The position numbers and the translations under genes were made by a program. A stretch of 64,000 nt of DNA from the NCBI GenBank assembly GCA_963771295.1, contig CAVYTB010000014.1:124001-188000 (forward strand), read 5' to 3'. Source of the DNA: Acidiferrum sp963771295 (GTDB lineage Bacteria; Acidobacteriota; Terriglobia; Acidiferrales; UBA7541). This document shows positions 9,351 through 17,776 of this stretch, one piece after another (position 1 is the first letter of the stretch; each line of letters begins with the position of its first letter). The notes under the pieces are model-generated. The model saw nothing but the letters and a program-made list of their open reading frames with translations. It made no database searches and had not been told where the DNA came from.

Positions 9351-10025
9351 TTAGTTACTGGTAGTCGGAAGGCGGACAGCTTGCGGCTGACCATCGTCAC
9401 CGACGAGCAAATCCAGCTGAATCCAATCGGCAGCGTGTTCTTCGTTGACCGTGAGGCCGAGAGCGCCGAGAGCGCCGCGTTGCATTTGAACGTGAACCAC
9501 GGTGGCATCGTCGAGAGAGCCGGGCATCGTGCCGGGCAGCAACGTAAACTCACTGGAGTCATTGGAAGCCATCAACACTTCGCCGAGTTCCGGCCCCGCA
9601 GGGGTAACGTGCTGAACGGCGTTGGCAGGGTTCGCCGCAGAGATCGCGCTCTGGCCTTGCGTCTGGTGCGTGTTTGCGATCTGGCCTTGTTGCAGCCGCC
9701 AGTTGAACCAAGTAATCGCGCTGACCACCACCGCAGCTCCCGCCAATGCCCACGCTGCAACCAGAGCCAAACGCCGCCTCTTCAAAGTCTTGTGCTTGGT
9801 GCGGAATTCCTGACGGAGCCGCAGCTCCACGCGTGCGGGCGTCTCAGCTTCGCGAGTTTCCGCGCCCAGAGCATGCAAGTCGGTGCGCAACGCCTGCCAG
9901 TTTTCCTGCAGCGCGGCGCAGTGCGGGCATTCCAGCAGATGTTGCCGCGCAGCTCGCTGCAGCGGTCCATCTTCTGCGGTCAGCACGCCATCGAGATCCA
10001 CCATCTGGAATTCTTCACACGTCAT
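9351..10025 (-). CDS. zinc-finger anti-sigma factor (module A)
   Basis: Membrane-anchored anti-sigma factor predicted to hold the adjacent ECF sigma factor. The N-terminal cytoplasmic part has an HxxxCxxC motif (HLLECPHC, about residues 29-36), typical of zinc-binding anti-sigma domains. A single transmembrane segment lies at about 86-107 (LALVAAWALAGAAVVVSAI). The extracytoplasmic part (about 110-224) contains an LLPG motif and ends with DLLVGDDGQPQAVRL. That end resembles the corresponding end of the second anti-sigma factor at 12642-13238 (DLSIAADGSAEQIRL). It follows the sigma gene after 22 bases and precedes the secreted-protein gene by 51 bases. Confidence 0.8.
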   Translation of the reverse strand: MTCEEFQMVDLDGVLTAEDGPLQRAARQHLLECPHCAALQENWQALRTDLHALGAETREAETPARVELRLRQEFRTKHKTLKRRRLALVAAWALAGAAVVVSAITWFNWRLQQGQIANTHQTQGQSAISAANPANAVQHVTPAGPELGEVLMASNDSSEFTLLPGTMPGSLDDATVVHVQMQRGALGALGLTVNEEHAADWIQLDLLVGDDGQPQAVRLPTTSN

Positions 10026-10047
10026 GGATTGCTTCTCCTGCTCCCTT

Positions 10048-10677
10048 TCACCGAGTACCGTTCGCGCGCTTCGGCGTATCGCGCAACATTTCCAGTTTCG
10101 CCAGCAACAAAGCGCGGCCGCGATGCAACCGGGAACGGATCGTTCCTATCGGGCATTGCAAAGACTGCGCGGCATCCTCGTAACTCATTTCTTCCAGTAG
10201 ACAAAGAGCCACAGCCTCGCGAAAATCCGCCGGCAATTCCAAAACTGCCGCGCGAACATGTTCGCGGCGCTCGCGCAACTCCGCCCAATGGGCCGGCGTG
10301 GCGGACTCGACAGTCTGGGGATAGCCGCGGAATCCATCGTCTTCCGGGGCCAGCAGTGGCACTTCCCGAGGCAAGCGTTCTTGATGCTTCATGATGCGGT
10401 TGCGGGCCACACCGTAAAGAAATGCGCCTAAAGCACCACGTTCGACATCGTACTTTTTCGGTTCGCGCACCAGAGTCATGAAGACATCCTGAACAATTTC
10501 TTCGGCGGCCCAGGTATTTCCGGTCATGCGAAGAGCAAAGCGATAGATAGGCGCCTGGTGCCGTCGATACAAGAGCGTGAAGGCCTCCTCGTCGCCATTC
10601 GCGGAGCGCCGCAGCAGAACGTCATCGCGTTCTCTAGAATCGATTTGCATCTCTCCTGGTTGACGCCCTGCTTTCAT
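10048..10677 (-). CDS. ECF RNA polymerase sigma factor (module A)
   Basis: Extracytoplasmic-function sigma factor of up to 209 residues with only regions 2 and 4. Region 2 includes FTLLYRRHQAPIYRFALR and the core-binding AAEEIVQDVF. Region 4 includes LPADFREAVALCLLEEMS and the helix-turn-helix ending GTIRSRLHRGR. First gene of a sigma/anti-sigma/secreted-protein operon. The start is uncertain. The ATG at 10677 has no ribosome site. An internal ATG at 10650 follows AGGAG closely and would suit the promoter-like sequence just upstream, giving about 200 residues. Confidence 0.85.
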   Translation of the reverse strand: MKAGRQPGEMQIDSRERDDVLLRRSANGDEEAFTLLYRRHQAPIYRFALRMTGNTWAAEEIVQDVFMTLVREPKKYDVERGALGAFLYGVARNRIMKHQERLPREVPLLAPEDDGFRGYPQTVESATPAHWAELRERREHVRAAVLELPADFREAVALCLLEEMSYEDAAQSLQCPIGTIRSRLHRGRALLLAKLEMLRDTPKRANGTR

Positions 10678-10681
10678 AGGT

Positions 10682-10709
10682 ATTTCCCAATCGAGTCAAG
10701 AAAAGTTCC
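10682..10709 (-). promoter_or_regulatory. possible ECF-type autoregulatory promoter of module A
   Basis: On the minus strand GGAACTT (10709-10703) matches the widely shared ECF -35 element (GGAAC). About 16 bases on lies an A-rich GAAATA. Transcription would start near 10675, favouring the internal start of the sigma gene at 10650. The rest of 10710-10852 shows no gene. Weak evidence: one short motif. Confidence 0.25.
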
Positions 10710-10852
10710 CTTGGATCGAGAAAGAGACAAATCCTTTCTATTCATAAGCCTACAAGATATAACACTAAGAAGACGCACAAAGTTGCTTGCGGGTGTCAGC
10801 TGACTTCCGGTTGGATCAGGCAGCATCCGGTAAACTCGCGCGATCCGGACGG

Positions 10853-11647
10853 TTAGCGGTTCTTTTCTGGCCGGAACATGATGGCGGCAATGCGGGTGAC
10901 CATGCGCCTAGGCACGATTCGTTGTGATTGCGCGCCCAAGTAGTTGCCTAACCCGGAGATCACATAGCTTTTGCCGGCAGCCAGGGCTTGCAACCCGGTG
11001 CGGGCGACCTTCTGCGCGGTTTCCGGGTTCTTGCTGGTGAACCTTTCCTGTCCGGCGATGGCGTGGAATTCCGATTCCGTGGAGCCGGGGCACAGGGCAC
11101 AGACTCGAATGCCGTGCGGCCTCATCTCTTCGGCAAGCCCCTCCGCAAACAAAAGGTCGAAGGCTTTTGAAGCGGCGTAAGTGGAGATGAACGGCACGGC
11201 CTGGAAAGCAGCGGTGGAGGCGAGGATCAGCACATCTCCACGCCGCCGGGCGACCATATCCGCCAGATACAATCGCGAAAGATGAACCACGGCAAGGCAA
11301 TTCACCTGCACCATATCCAGAAGGCGCTGCGCTGGAACCTGGGTGAGTTCGCCATATTGGCCAAAGCCGGCGTTATTGATGAGCAGGTCGATTTCCAGGC
11401 CATGTTGTTTCGTGAAATCGTAGATTTTTTGGGGAGCGTCGGCCGCCGCAAGATCGGCATCGAACACGGCGGTGCGAATTCCGTGACGCTGCGCGAGAGT
11501 TCGTGCCAGTTCTTCGAGCCTGTCGCGCCGCCGCGCCGTCAAAACCAGATGCGTGCCGCCGGCCGCCAGTTCGTTCGCCAAAGCCGCGCCGATGCCTGCG
11601 CTCGCACCGGTAACCAGCGCCCATTTACCCTGCCATTCCTTCGACAT
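10853..11647 (-). CDS. short-chain dehydrogenase/reductase
   Basis: Classical SDR oxidoreductase of 264 residues using NAD(P)(H). The cofactor motif TGASAGIG (about 14-21) is followed by an Arg-rich TARRRDRLEEL, suggesting NADP preference. NNAGFG (about 89-94) and the catalytic YAASK (about 156-160) are intact, with the Ser of the triad in ILASTA. The YAASKAFDLLFAEGL and CPGSTESEFH segments resemble the DltE/YqjQ-like acyl-oxidoreductase subgroup. The substrate cannot be read from sequence. Transcribed with the PGPGW gene upstream (22-base gap), probably one operon. Confidence 0.88.
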   Translation of the reverse strand: MSKEWQGKWALVTGASAGIGAALANELAAGGTHLVLTARRRDRLEELARTLAQRHGIRTAVFDADLAAADAPQKIYDFTKQHGLEIDLLINNAGFGQYGELTQVPAQRLLDMVQVNCLAVVHLSRLYLADMVARRRGDVLILASTAAFQAVPFISTYAASKAFDLLFAEGLAEEMRPHGIRVCALCPGSTESEFHAIAGQERFTSKNPETAQKVARTGLQALAAGKSYVISGLGNYLGAQSQRIVPRRMVTRIAAIMFRPEKNR

Positions 11648-11669
11648 GTCGGGAGTCCCTCGGAACAGA

Positions 11670-11903
11670 CTAATTCCTGCTGAACTTGAGCACGGTATCT
11701 TTCAGGCGATTGCTCTCGTGCTTCATGCGGTCCATCAAGCGCTTGGCCCAAACGAACTCAGCCGCCAGCAGCGTTAGCCCAAGGAAGACGACCAACCACC
11801 CTGGACCGGGTGTGAAGAACATAATGACACCCACCAGGAGAAGGGTAAACCCGGCGAGTATGCGAAAAAAGCGGCGAACTTGCTCGATGGTCCGAAAAAA
11901 CAT
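11670..11903 (-). CDS. PGPGW-motif small transmembrane protein
   Basis: Small inner-membrane protein (about 77 residues from the chosen ATG) with two transmembrane segments joined by the FFTPGPGW turn that defines the PGPGW family. Its C-terminus is basic and cytoplasmic-like (KRLMDRMKHESNRLKD). The frame is open further upstream: ATG at 11936 and TTG at 11963 are alternatives. The start at 11903 is preferred because of an AGAGGA site before it and because the family begins near the FFRTIEQ segment. Function is unknown in the family. Probably co-transcribed with the SDR gene. Confidence 0.7.
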   Translation of the reverse strand: MFFRTIEQVRRFFRILAGFTLLLVGVIMFFTPGPGWLVVFLGLTLLAAEFVWAKRLMDRMKHESNRLKDTVLKFSRN

Positions 11904-12109
11904 GGGTCCTCTGGGGCGGAGGAGGCGGGCCTCCATTGTGACGGGTATTTGTTTTTGAGGCAATAGCCGTCAACAGTTAGAGTGTTGGCACGGTCAAAAA
12001 GTCGCCTGGTTTCGCGATTTGTTTCTGAATATTCTCAGGGCGATGCATCCCGCCCGGAAAATGGCAGCTCTGAGTTGTTATATGAATAGGGGCGCGATTT
12101 GAGAACCTT

Positions 12110-12649
12110 ATGAGTGGCGATTCCTTACCGCTGGCACTGCCGCTCTCACGCTTCGCGACTGGCGCTTGCGAGGTTACGGACCTGTATCGGGAACTGCGCG
12201 AACCTTTGCTGCGATACCTGGTTTGTCTGGGGCTCTCCCGCGACGAAGCCCAGGACGTGGTGCAAGACACTTTCCTTTCATTGCATCGGCACCTGGCTGC
12301 GGGTGGCACGCAGGAAAACATTCGCGGCTGGGTGTTTCGCGTGGCTCACAATCAGGCCCGGAATCGCCAAGGGAGCTATTACCGGCGCTTCGGCGAACCG
12401 CTTGACCTGGAAATTGATGCGCGGACGGATGAAACGACTCCCGAGCGCGTAGTGCTGGAGAAGGAAAAGCTCCGGCGCCTGGGCGCGGCCATCGCGCTGC
12501 TGTCGGAGCAGGAGCGGGAATGCCTGCTGCTGCGCGCCGGAGGCTTGCGTTACCGCGAAATCAGCGAGGTGTTGGGGATGGCGACCTCCACGGTGGGAGA
12601 TACCATTGAACGGGCGATACGGAAATTAGCGGAGAAATGCAATGTGTGA
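12110..12649 (+). CDS. ECF RNA polymerase sigma factor (module B)
   Basis: ECF sigma factor of 179 residues. Region 2: ELREPLLRYLVCLGLSRD and EAQDVVQDTFLSLHRHL, then GWVFRVAHNQARNR. Region 4: LSEQERECLLLRAGGLRYREI and a helix-turn-helix ending STVGDTIERAIRKL. It overlaps the following anti-sigma gene by 8 bases, so the two should be made in a fixed ratio. It is only distantly similar to the sigma factor at 10048-10677 although their partner proteins are clear paralogues. The upstream gap (11904-12109) shows no gene. Confidence 0.87.
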   Translation: MSGDSLPLALPLSRFATGACEVTDLYRELREPLLRYLVCLGLSRDEAQDVVQDTFLSLHRHLAAGGTQENIRGWVFRVAHNQARNRQGSYYRRFGEPLDLEIDARTDETTPERVVLEKEKLRRLGAAIALLSEQERECLLLRAGGLRYREISEVLGMATSTVGDTIERAIRKLAEKCNV

Positions 12650-13238
12650 ATATTCGGGAAAACTGGTGGCACTGCTCGACCGCGAGCTTGGCGACGACGA
12701 AGTTGCGGAAGTTGAACGGCACATCGGCGCTTGCAGCGAATGCCGAATCCGGGTTGAAGCCTATAGGCAAGTGAGCGCGAGTTTTGATGGCTATTGCGAC
12801 GCGGTGCTGTTGGCGAAATCGCGGCAGAAAAAGCTACCGCGCTGGGTTCGCGCTGAGACGACGGCAGCAGCGGTCGCTATTGCTGCCACGCTGGTGTTCG
12901 TGTTGCTGAGGCCCCGGGTTGAGCCGCGCGCAATTCCTTCTTCGGTTCAGGTGCACGCACCCACACCGGCGATAGTCCTTGAGAAGGCGCCTGCAACGGT
13001 TCCCGGCAAGATGGCTCACCGGCACCGGCCTGCCGCGCGGGCGCCACGCCAGGCGGCGATTTGGCAGCCCACGGGACGCGCCATCCAGATTTCCATCCCG
13101 GCCGAATCCATGTTTCTGCCGGGCGCGGTTCCCGAGGGCGTGAACTTTACTGCGGACCTGAGTATTGCGGCGGATGGATCGGCGGAACAAATTCGGCTGC
13201 GGCCTCGGTTGATCGAAGTTCAAAGGAGACAACCATGA
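12642..13238 (+). CDS. zinc-finger anti-sigma factor (module B)
   Basis: Membrane anti-sigma factor of 198 residues. The zinc motif HIGACSEC (about 27-34) lies in a short cytoplasmic domain that starts MCEYSGKLVALLDREL. One transmembrane segment spans about 72-91 (ETTAAAVAIAATLVFVLLR). The outer part is basic and Pro-rich, then has MFLPGAVPEG and a conserved end DLSIAADGSAEQIRL that parallels module A. The ATG has GGAGAA upstream inside the sigma gene, and its stop overlaps the next gene's start as ATGA, indicating translational coupling. Confidence 0.82.
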   Translation: MCEYSGKLVALLDRELGDDEVAEVERHIGACSECRIRVEAYRQVSASFDGYCDAVLLAKSRQKKLPRWVRAETTAAAVAIAATLVFVLLRPRVEPRAIPSSVQVHAPTPAIVLEKAPATVPGKMAHRHRPAARAPRQAAIWQPTGRAIQISIPAESMFLPGAVPEGVNFTADLSIAADGSAEQIRLRPRLIEVQRRQP

Positions 13239-14107
13239 AGTATGCACTGTTGTTTTTTCTGGCAGCGTCATCGTGCGCGTTCGCGCAGGATACTGTGAGG
13301 ACCAACGTGCTGTATCAGACTTCCGGGGCCGGTGTCGTAACCGCCGGAGCTGTCCGGGGGTTCGGCGCACCGGTTCAAGGCGCTCCGTATTCCGCCACAA
13401 TCACCAACGAATCGATACAGACGCTGGCGGATGGCAATCGCATCATTCAGAACAACAGTGGAACCACCGCGCGAGATTCCGAGGGACGAACGCGTCAGGA
13501 CGCAGCATTACCAATGATTGGCAACCTATCTGCCACCAATGCGCCGCACATCGTGTTCATCATGGACCCTGTGGCGCAGATTTCATATACCTTGAACTTG
13601 ACGGATAAAACGGCACAAAAACTCTCGATGCCTTCCGGCGCGGCCGTGGGCGGTGGCACCGTTGCCGTCGGCGGGGCGACCAAGGAAAAGGTCTTCTTCG
13701 CGCAAAGCACAGGCGTCCCTGCGGCAGGTGGTCCCGTGCCTGCGCCACCACCGCCGATGTTCATCCAGAAGACGGTGATTGCCGAGGACGATTCTCAGGC
13801 AACGACCGAGGATCTGGGAACACAGACAATGGAAGGAGTGCAAGTGACGGGAGTGCGCACCACTCACACCATAGTTGCGGGTGAGATCGGCAACGAAAAA
13901 CCGATCGTGATTGTTACAGAGGTGTGGACTTCACCCGACCTGAAGACCGTGGTTTACAGCAAACGAAGCGATCCGCGAATGGGCGAGCAAATCTTCAAGC
14001 TGACGAATATCACGCGCGCTGAGCCGGACGCATCGCTGTTCACGGTGCCGGCGGATTTTAAGGTGACGGACGGCCCACAAAACTTCATCTACAAAATGCA
14101 CCAATAG
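13235..14107 (+). CDS. secreted protein of an ECF-sigma-linked family (module B)
   Basis: Paralogue of the product at 8406-9299; no named family recognised. The 290-residue protein starts at ATG 13235 with AAAGGAGAC just upstream; a longer in-frame start inside the anti-sigma gene is rejected. Signal peptide MKYALLFFLAASSCAFA, then two conserved lobes. The first has GAPYSATI, IQTLADGNRI, RDSEGRTR and IMDPVAQISY. The second has EDLGTQ, AGEIGNEKPIVIV, EVWTSPDLK and SKRSDPRMGEQ. A Gly/Pro-rich linker separates them. It ends an operon with its sigma and anti-sigma genes and is followed by a good terminator. A periplasmic sensor or stress-response substrate of the sigma factor is the likely role. 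Confidence 0.78.
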   Translation: MKYALLFFLAASSCAFAQDTVRTNVLYQTSGAGVVTAGAVRGFGAPVQGAPYSATITNESIQTLADGNRIIQNNSGTTARDSEGRTRQDAALPMIGNLSATNAPHIVFIMDPVAQISYTLNLTDKTAQKLSMPSGAAVGGGTVAVGGATKEKVFFAQSTGVPAAGGPVPAPPPPMFIQKTVIAEDDSQATTEDLGTQTMEGVQVTGVRTTHTIVAGEIGNEKPIVIVTEVWTSPDLKTVVYSKRSDPRMGEQIFKLTNITRAEPDASLFTVPADFKVTDGPQNFIYKMHQ

Positions 14108-14130
14108 ACAAATCAAGAACATTCTTGAGC

Positions 14131-14162
14131 CAGCGCATCGAACAGCTGCGCTAGTTTTTTTT
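14131..14162 (+). terminator. Rho-independent terminator of module B
   Basis: AGCGCA (14132-14137) pairs with TGCGCT (14147-14152) around a 9-base loop and is followed by a run of eight T (14155-14162). A second perfect inverted repeat, TCAAGAA-CA-TTCTTGA, lies just before it at 14113-14128. Confidence 0.7.
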
Positions 14163-14193
14163 GGTGCCGCAATCGTAAATTTCACAAAGAAAA

Positions 14194-14283
<90 letters not shown>

Positions 14284-14418
14284 AGGTGGGTGGTCAACCT
14301 TTTTACTTTAGCAGAAACACCGGCGCGGTGCATGTCGTGGCCCTTAGCGCGCAGAAGCGTTACGCAGTTGAAGCAGCAAAACTGTTAGCCGGGCTGGGTT
14401 CCCGATCAACCTCGGGCT

Positions 14419-14447
14419 TTGGCGCTCCGCGTACTCTCAAGTACACT
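14419..14447 (+). promoter_or_regulatory. promoter of tRNA-Gln
   Basis: TTGGCG (14419-14424) and TACACT (14442-14447) are spaced by 17 bases, 18 bases before the mature tRNA 5' end. The stretch 14284-14418 shows no gene. Confidence 0.6.
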
Positions 14448-14465
14448 AGTAGGGTTGCTTCCTAC

Positions 14466-14540
14466 TCCGGGGTGGTGCAATTGGTAGCACATGGGCCTTT
14501 GGAGCCTAGAATCCTGGTTCGAGTCCAGGCCCCGGAGCCA
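14466..14540 (+). tRNA. tRNA-Gln (anticodon TTG)
   Basis: 75-base tRNA with encoded CCA. Acceptor TCCGGGG/CCCCGGA with discriminator G; D-stem GTGC/GCAC; anticodon stem TGGGC/GCCTA with loop CTTTGGA, anticodon TTG; T-arm CCTGGTTCGAGTCCAGG. Confidence 0.96.
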
Positions 14541-14631
14541 TTCTCTGCAATGGCCTGAACTATTTCTTCAATTGAAAATCGAAAACGGCTTCCGCATAAT
14601 CCGCCGGTTGAGGCTTCGAGGTGATACTTGG

Positions 14632-16560
14632 CTATTTGTTCTGAGCGAATAGTTCAGCAACAGCGCGGTAGGCTTGATCGATGGCCACATCGGTATATGC
14701 ACTGACGCCGGCATCCGAGTTGGCAATGGTGATGCGTCCAAACGGTTTGCGGCCAATAATCCACGGTTGCTCGCCATCTTTCCAGTCGGGTTCGAAGAGC
14801 GAGTTGGGTGTGTAGGCGTAGCCGTGCGCCCAGCGATTCACGGTGATCCCGACAATATCGTTCGCCGCGTCGAAGCCGGTTCCGCCGAGCATGCGTTGCA
14901 GTTGGTCGCGGATATTGAGCTCGAACTTGGCGTAGGGAGTCTGCAAGAGTTCGGCGCGGCCCGCGCGATTTTGATCGCGCATAGGCAATCCGGGGAAGCA
15001 AGGCGTACGCAGCATGAAGAGCACGGCAGGCTCTTCGGGCTTGCTGGGAAATTTGTAGGCGCCCAGGCTCACGGGGAAATCCAACGCGGTATAGGTGAAA
15101 TAAGAGCCAGGCGAAACAATCTGGTGAATGCCAAGCTTGTTGAAAGATGTCCAATTGCGAATCGCGACGTGCGTGTAGACCAGTGGCGCCTTTACGAGAT
15201 AGGAGAGTGCCTCTTTTTGCGGATCCGGCAATTCCGGGCAGAGGTATGGAATCATCATGTTGTAGCAGGCTAAAACGCAGTAGTTCCCTTTCGCGACGAA
15301 CTGTTTTCCCTCACGAATGTAGGAAACCTGCACGTGTTTCGCGCCCGCATTTACGTTTGCGCTGGAGTGCCGAACATTCACAACGGTGCTGTTCAAGCGC
15401 AGACGTACTGCGTTTTCCGCGCGGTCCAACCGGCTGTAATCCGCTTTGGCGGTGACCACGTCCTCCATCGTGCTTCCCGGAATGGTGCCGGGAATCAGCG
15501 AACGGACCAGCAGACGCGCGATCGACGCATTTCCATCGGGAAAATGGAAAATGTATGGCTTCTCCTTTTCGCGCGGGGGCAAACCCAGTCCATCGAAACC
15601 CGCGTAGCTGAAAGAATGATAGTCGTCGCCGGCTTCGTAGCAGGCCATGGCGGGAGCCGCGTCAATTCCAACGGTGAACAGGTCGTGCGGGAAGGTCTGA
15701 AAAAACGGCAATGCCTCCGGCGCCATCTTGCAATCTTTCGTCAGGAAATCGGCATAGCTGGTTTTTCTCAAGTAGGCGATCTTCTCTTTCTGCGAGCGCC
15801 CTTTTAAATAGTCAACTTTCCCCGTGTACACGCGGATGATGTCTTTGCGCGCGGCGTCGCTGAGCGGCGCTTTCGCCAGAAATTCTTGCCACGGGGTGGT
15901 ATTCATTCCGGGCAGCAAGCGGTCTTCTCTAAACGTTTCTTTATTGAAAAAGGCGGCGGTCCCCAGCTTGGAATAGAGTTTCTGGTCGTAGGCCTTGTAG
16001 AAAACGGTCGTGTCGATGCCGAGTTCCTTCAGAAGGCCCTTAGCTTCCGCACTGTATTCGCCGGGGCTTTCGATGGATTGCGTGCCACCGTTGCTCAGTA
16101 GCAGACGATCGGCAACTGTGAACTCGTTGCGGCGAGCGTGGCCGCCGAAGTCATCGTGATTATCGAGCAGAAGAATCTTGGCGTTGTTGCCGGCTTTTTG
16201 CCGGAAGCGATAAGCAGCCGCGAGTCCGCTGATCCCAGCGCCGACGACGATCAAGTCGTAGGACTCGCCGGTGTCGACAGGCTCGCCCATGGCGCTTGGG
16301 CTCTCGCCATCGCGGAGTTTGTGAGCGTAGGTATAGGAGCCGTCGTTATCGCCACGCAATCCCATTTTCGCGGGCGGGTAATATGCCTCGGCCTGTTCAG
16401 CTGGCGGTTCGTCGAGAATCGCCGCGGCCAGCAAGCGCTCTGAGCTGAAGCCTGCACCCAGCACGGTAGCGCCAGCGCCTACAGCCACACCGTTCAGGAA
16501 ATCGCGGCGCGTGATTTCGCGCGCCATTCCCAAGTCACGATCCTTTTTCCCCTCGCTCAT
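14632..16560 (-). CDS. Tat-exported FAD/NAD(P)-binding oxidoreductase
   Basis: Large flavin-dependent oxidoreductase of about 642 residues with a twin-arginine signal (ITRRDFLNGVAVGAGATV, near residue 17), so it is folded with its cofactor before export. The dinucleotide motif DLIVVGAGISGLAAAYRFR lies at about 100-118, followed by LLLDNHDDFGGHARRNEF of the amine-oxidase/protoporphyrinogen-oxidase fold. The C-terminus has RITIANSDAGVSAYTDVAIDQAYRAV, the usual second flavin-contact region. The ATG at 16560 was preferred to a TTG 17 codons upstream. The substrate is unknown; it stands alone between tRNA-Gln and a divergent permease gene. Confidence 0.8.
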   Translation of the reverse strand: MSEGKKDRDLGMAREITRRDFLNGVAVGAGATVLGAGFSSERLLAAAILDEPPAEQAEAYYPPAKMGLRGDNDGSYTYAHKLRDGESPSAMGEPVDTGESYDLIVVGAGISGLAAAYRFRQKAGNNAKILLLDNHDDFGGHARRNEFTVADRLLLSNGGTQSIESPGEYSAEAKGLLKELGIDTTVFYKAYDQKLYSKLGTAAFFNKETFREDRLLPGMNTTPWQEFLAKAPLSDAARKDIIRVYTGKVDYLKGRSQKEKIAYLRKTSYADFLTKDCKMAPEALPFFQTFPHDLFTVGIDAAPAMACYEAGDDYHSFSYAGFDGLGLPPREKEKPYIFHFPDGNASIARLLVRSLIPGTIPGSTMEDVVTAKADYSRLDRAENAVRLRLNSTVVNVRHSSANVNAGAKHVQVSYIREGKQFVAKGNYCVLACYNMMIPYLCPELPDPQKEALSYLVKAPLVYTHVAIRNWTSFNKLGIHQIVSPGSYFTYTALDFPVSLGAYKFPSKPEEPAVLFMLRTPCFPGLPMRDQNRAGRAELLQTPYAKFELNIRDQLQRMLGGTGFDAANDIVGITVNRWAHGYAYTPNSLFEPDWKDGEQPWIIGRKPFGRITIANSDAGVSAYTDVAIDQAYRAVAELFAQNK

Positions 16561-16730
16561 GCGTCGCCCCCAAAGCCATTTCAAAACGCGTAGTATAGCG
16601 CGGGAACGCAATCTTTACACAATTCTAGTAGGCTTGCGCTGCCAGCAGTGATTCATGGAACCAGCCAATTCGGCACCTGTGCCGCCATGCATCGTGTGGG
16701 ATACTGCTGAATCGAAGATAGAGATGATTC

Positions 16731-17648
16731 ATGGCTACTGAAGCTAGCATCGTAACCAAGCAAGCGGCAGAAAGCCGCGCGGCGGCTTATTTGGCGCTCG
16801 TCGCCGGCATCGTGTGCATCGCGTGGTCGGCAATCTTCGTTCGCTGGACAGACATTCCCGGCCCAGCTTCAGCGTTCTATCGCATGCTGATCCCAGCCGT
16901 GGTCTTGCTGCCAACGTTCGCGACCGATCGCAAGCGCGAACACATCGATGGCCGCACCTGGCTGATCATCGGACTGGGTGGATTGTTCTTCGCGCTCGAT
17001 TTGGCGTTGTACAACACCGCGATCCTGCGAACATCCGCGGCAAATGCCACGCTGCTTGGAAACAACACACCAATTGTCGTTGGCCTGCTGACGTGGATGG
17101 TGTTCCGTCGAAGGCCGCAGCCCGCGTTCTGGGTGGGTCTGGTGCTGGCGATTAGCGGCTCGGTGGTAATTCTGTGGGGGGATCTGACGCGACACGCGCC
17201 GTTTGGCGTTGGTGACATCATGGCGCTGGGAGCCGCGGCGTGCTTTGCTGTGTATCTTCTGGCCACGGAAAAGGTGCGCACTACGACGAGCACGCTTACG
17301 TTTCTCCGCCTGTCGATGATCGCCACCACACTGGTGCTGCTGCTGCTCAATTTCGCCATGGGCATTTCTTTGCGCGTGCCTCACCGTCACACCTGGTGGG
17401 CCTTGCTTGGCTTGGGGCTCGTTTCGCAACTCGGCGGCTATCTGGCGCTGACCTACGCCTTGGGACATTTGCCAGCAACCATCACGTCCATCAGTTTGCT
17501 GACGCAGGGGCCACTGACCGCGGCGATGGCGGCAGTCCTGCTCGGCGAACCACTTACGCTTCCGCAAATCGTCGGTGGGGCGCTTGTGCTGTTCGGTGTT
17601 GGACTGGCGCATCGACAGCGGCATCCCGAAGAAGAAGCCAACGTTTAG
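16731..17648 (+). CDS. EamA/DMT-family transporter
   Basis: Inner-membrane permease of the drug/metabolite transporter superfamily, 305 residues, with about ten hydrophobic segments in two EamA repeats (about 15-150 and 160-295). The motif AIFVRWTDIPGPASAFYR is typical of the first repeat, and PLTAAMAAVLLGEPLTLPQ of the last helices of the second. The transported substrate is not readable. The gene is monocistronic, divergent from the Tat-exported flavoprotein, with a 128-base gap before the patatin gene. Confidence 0.88.
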   Translation: MATEASIVTKQAAESRAAAYLALVAGIVCIAWSAIFVRWTDIPGPASAFYRMLIPAVVLLPTFATDRKREHIDGRTWLIIGLGGLFFALDLALYNTAILRTSAANATLLGNNTPIVVGLLTWMVFRRRPQPAFWVGLVLAISGSVVILWGDLTRHAPFGVGDIMALGAAACFAVYLLATEKVRTTTSTLTFLRLSMIATTLVLLLLNFAMGISLRVPHRHTWWALLGLGLVSQLGGYLALTYALGHLPATITSISLLTQGPLTAAMAAVLLGEPLTLPQIVGGALVLFGVGLAHRQRHPEEEANV

Positions 17649-17776
17649 CACAATTCTGCGCCGCACCGGGAAACGCGCGGAATTAGCTGCTTGCTCAGCG
17701 TGTTCCGGTGCGGGACACTGATTGTGTTTGTGCTCGTGTCCTTCCGCTCGCATTCATTTCCAAGGGGAAAACCGAT

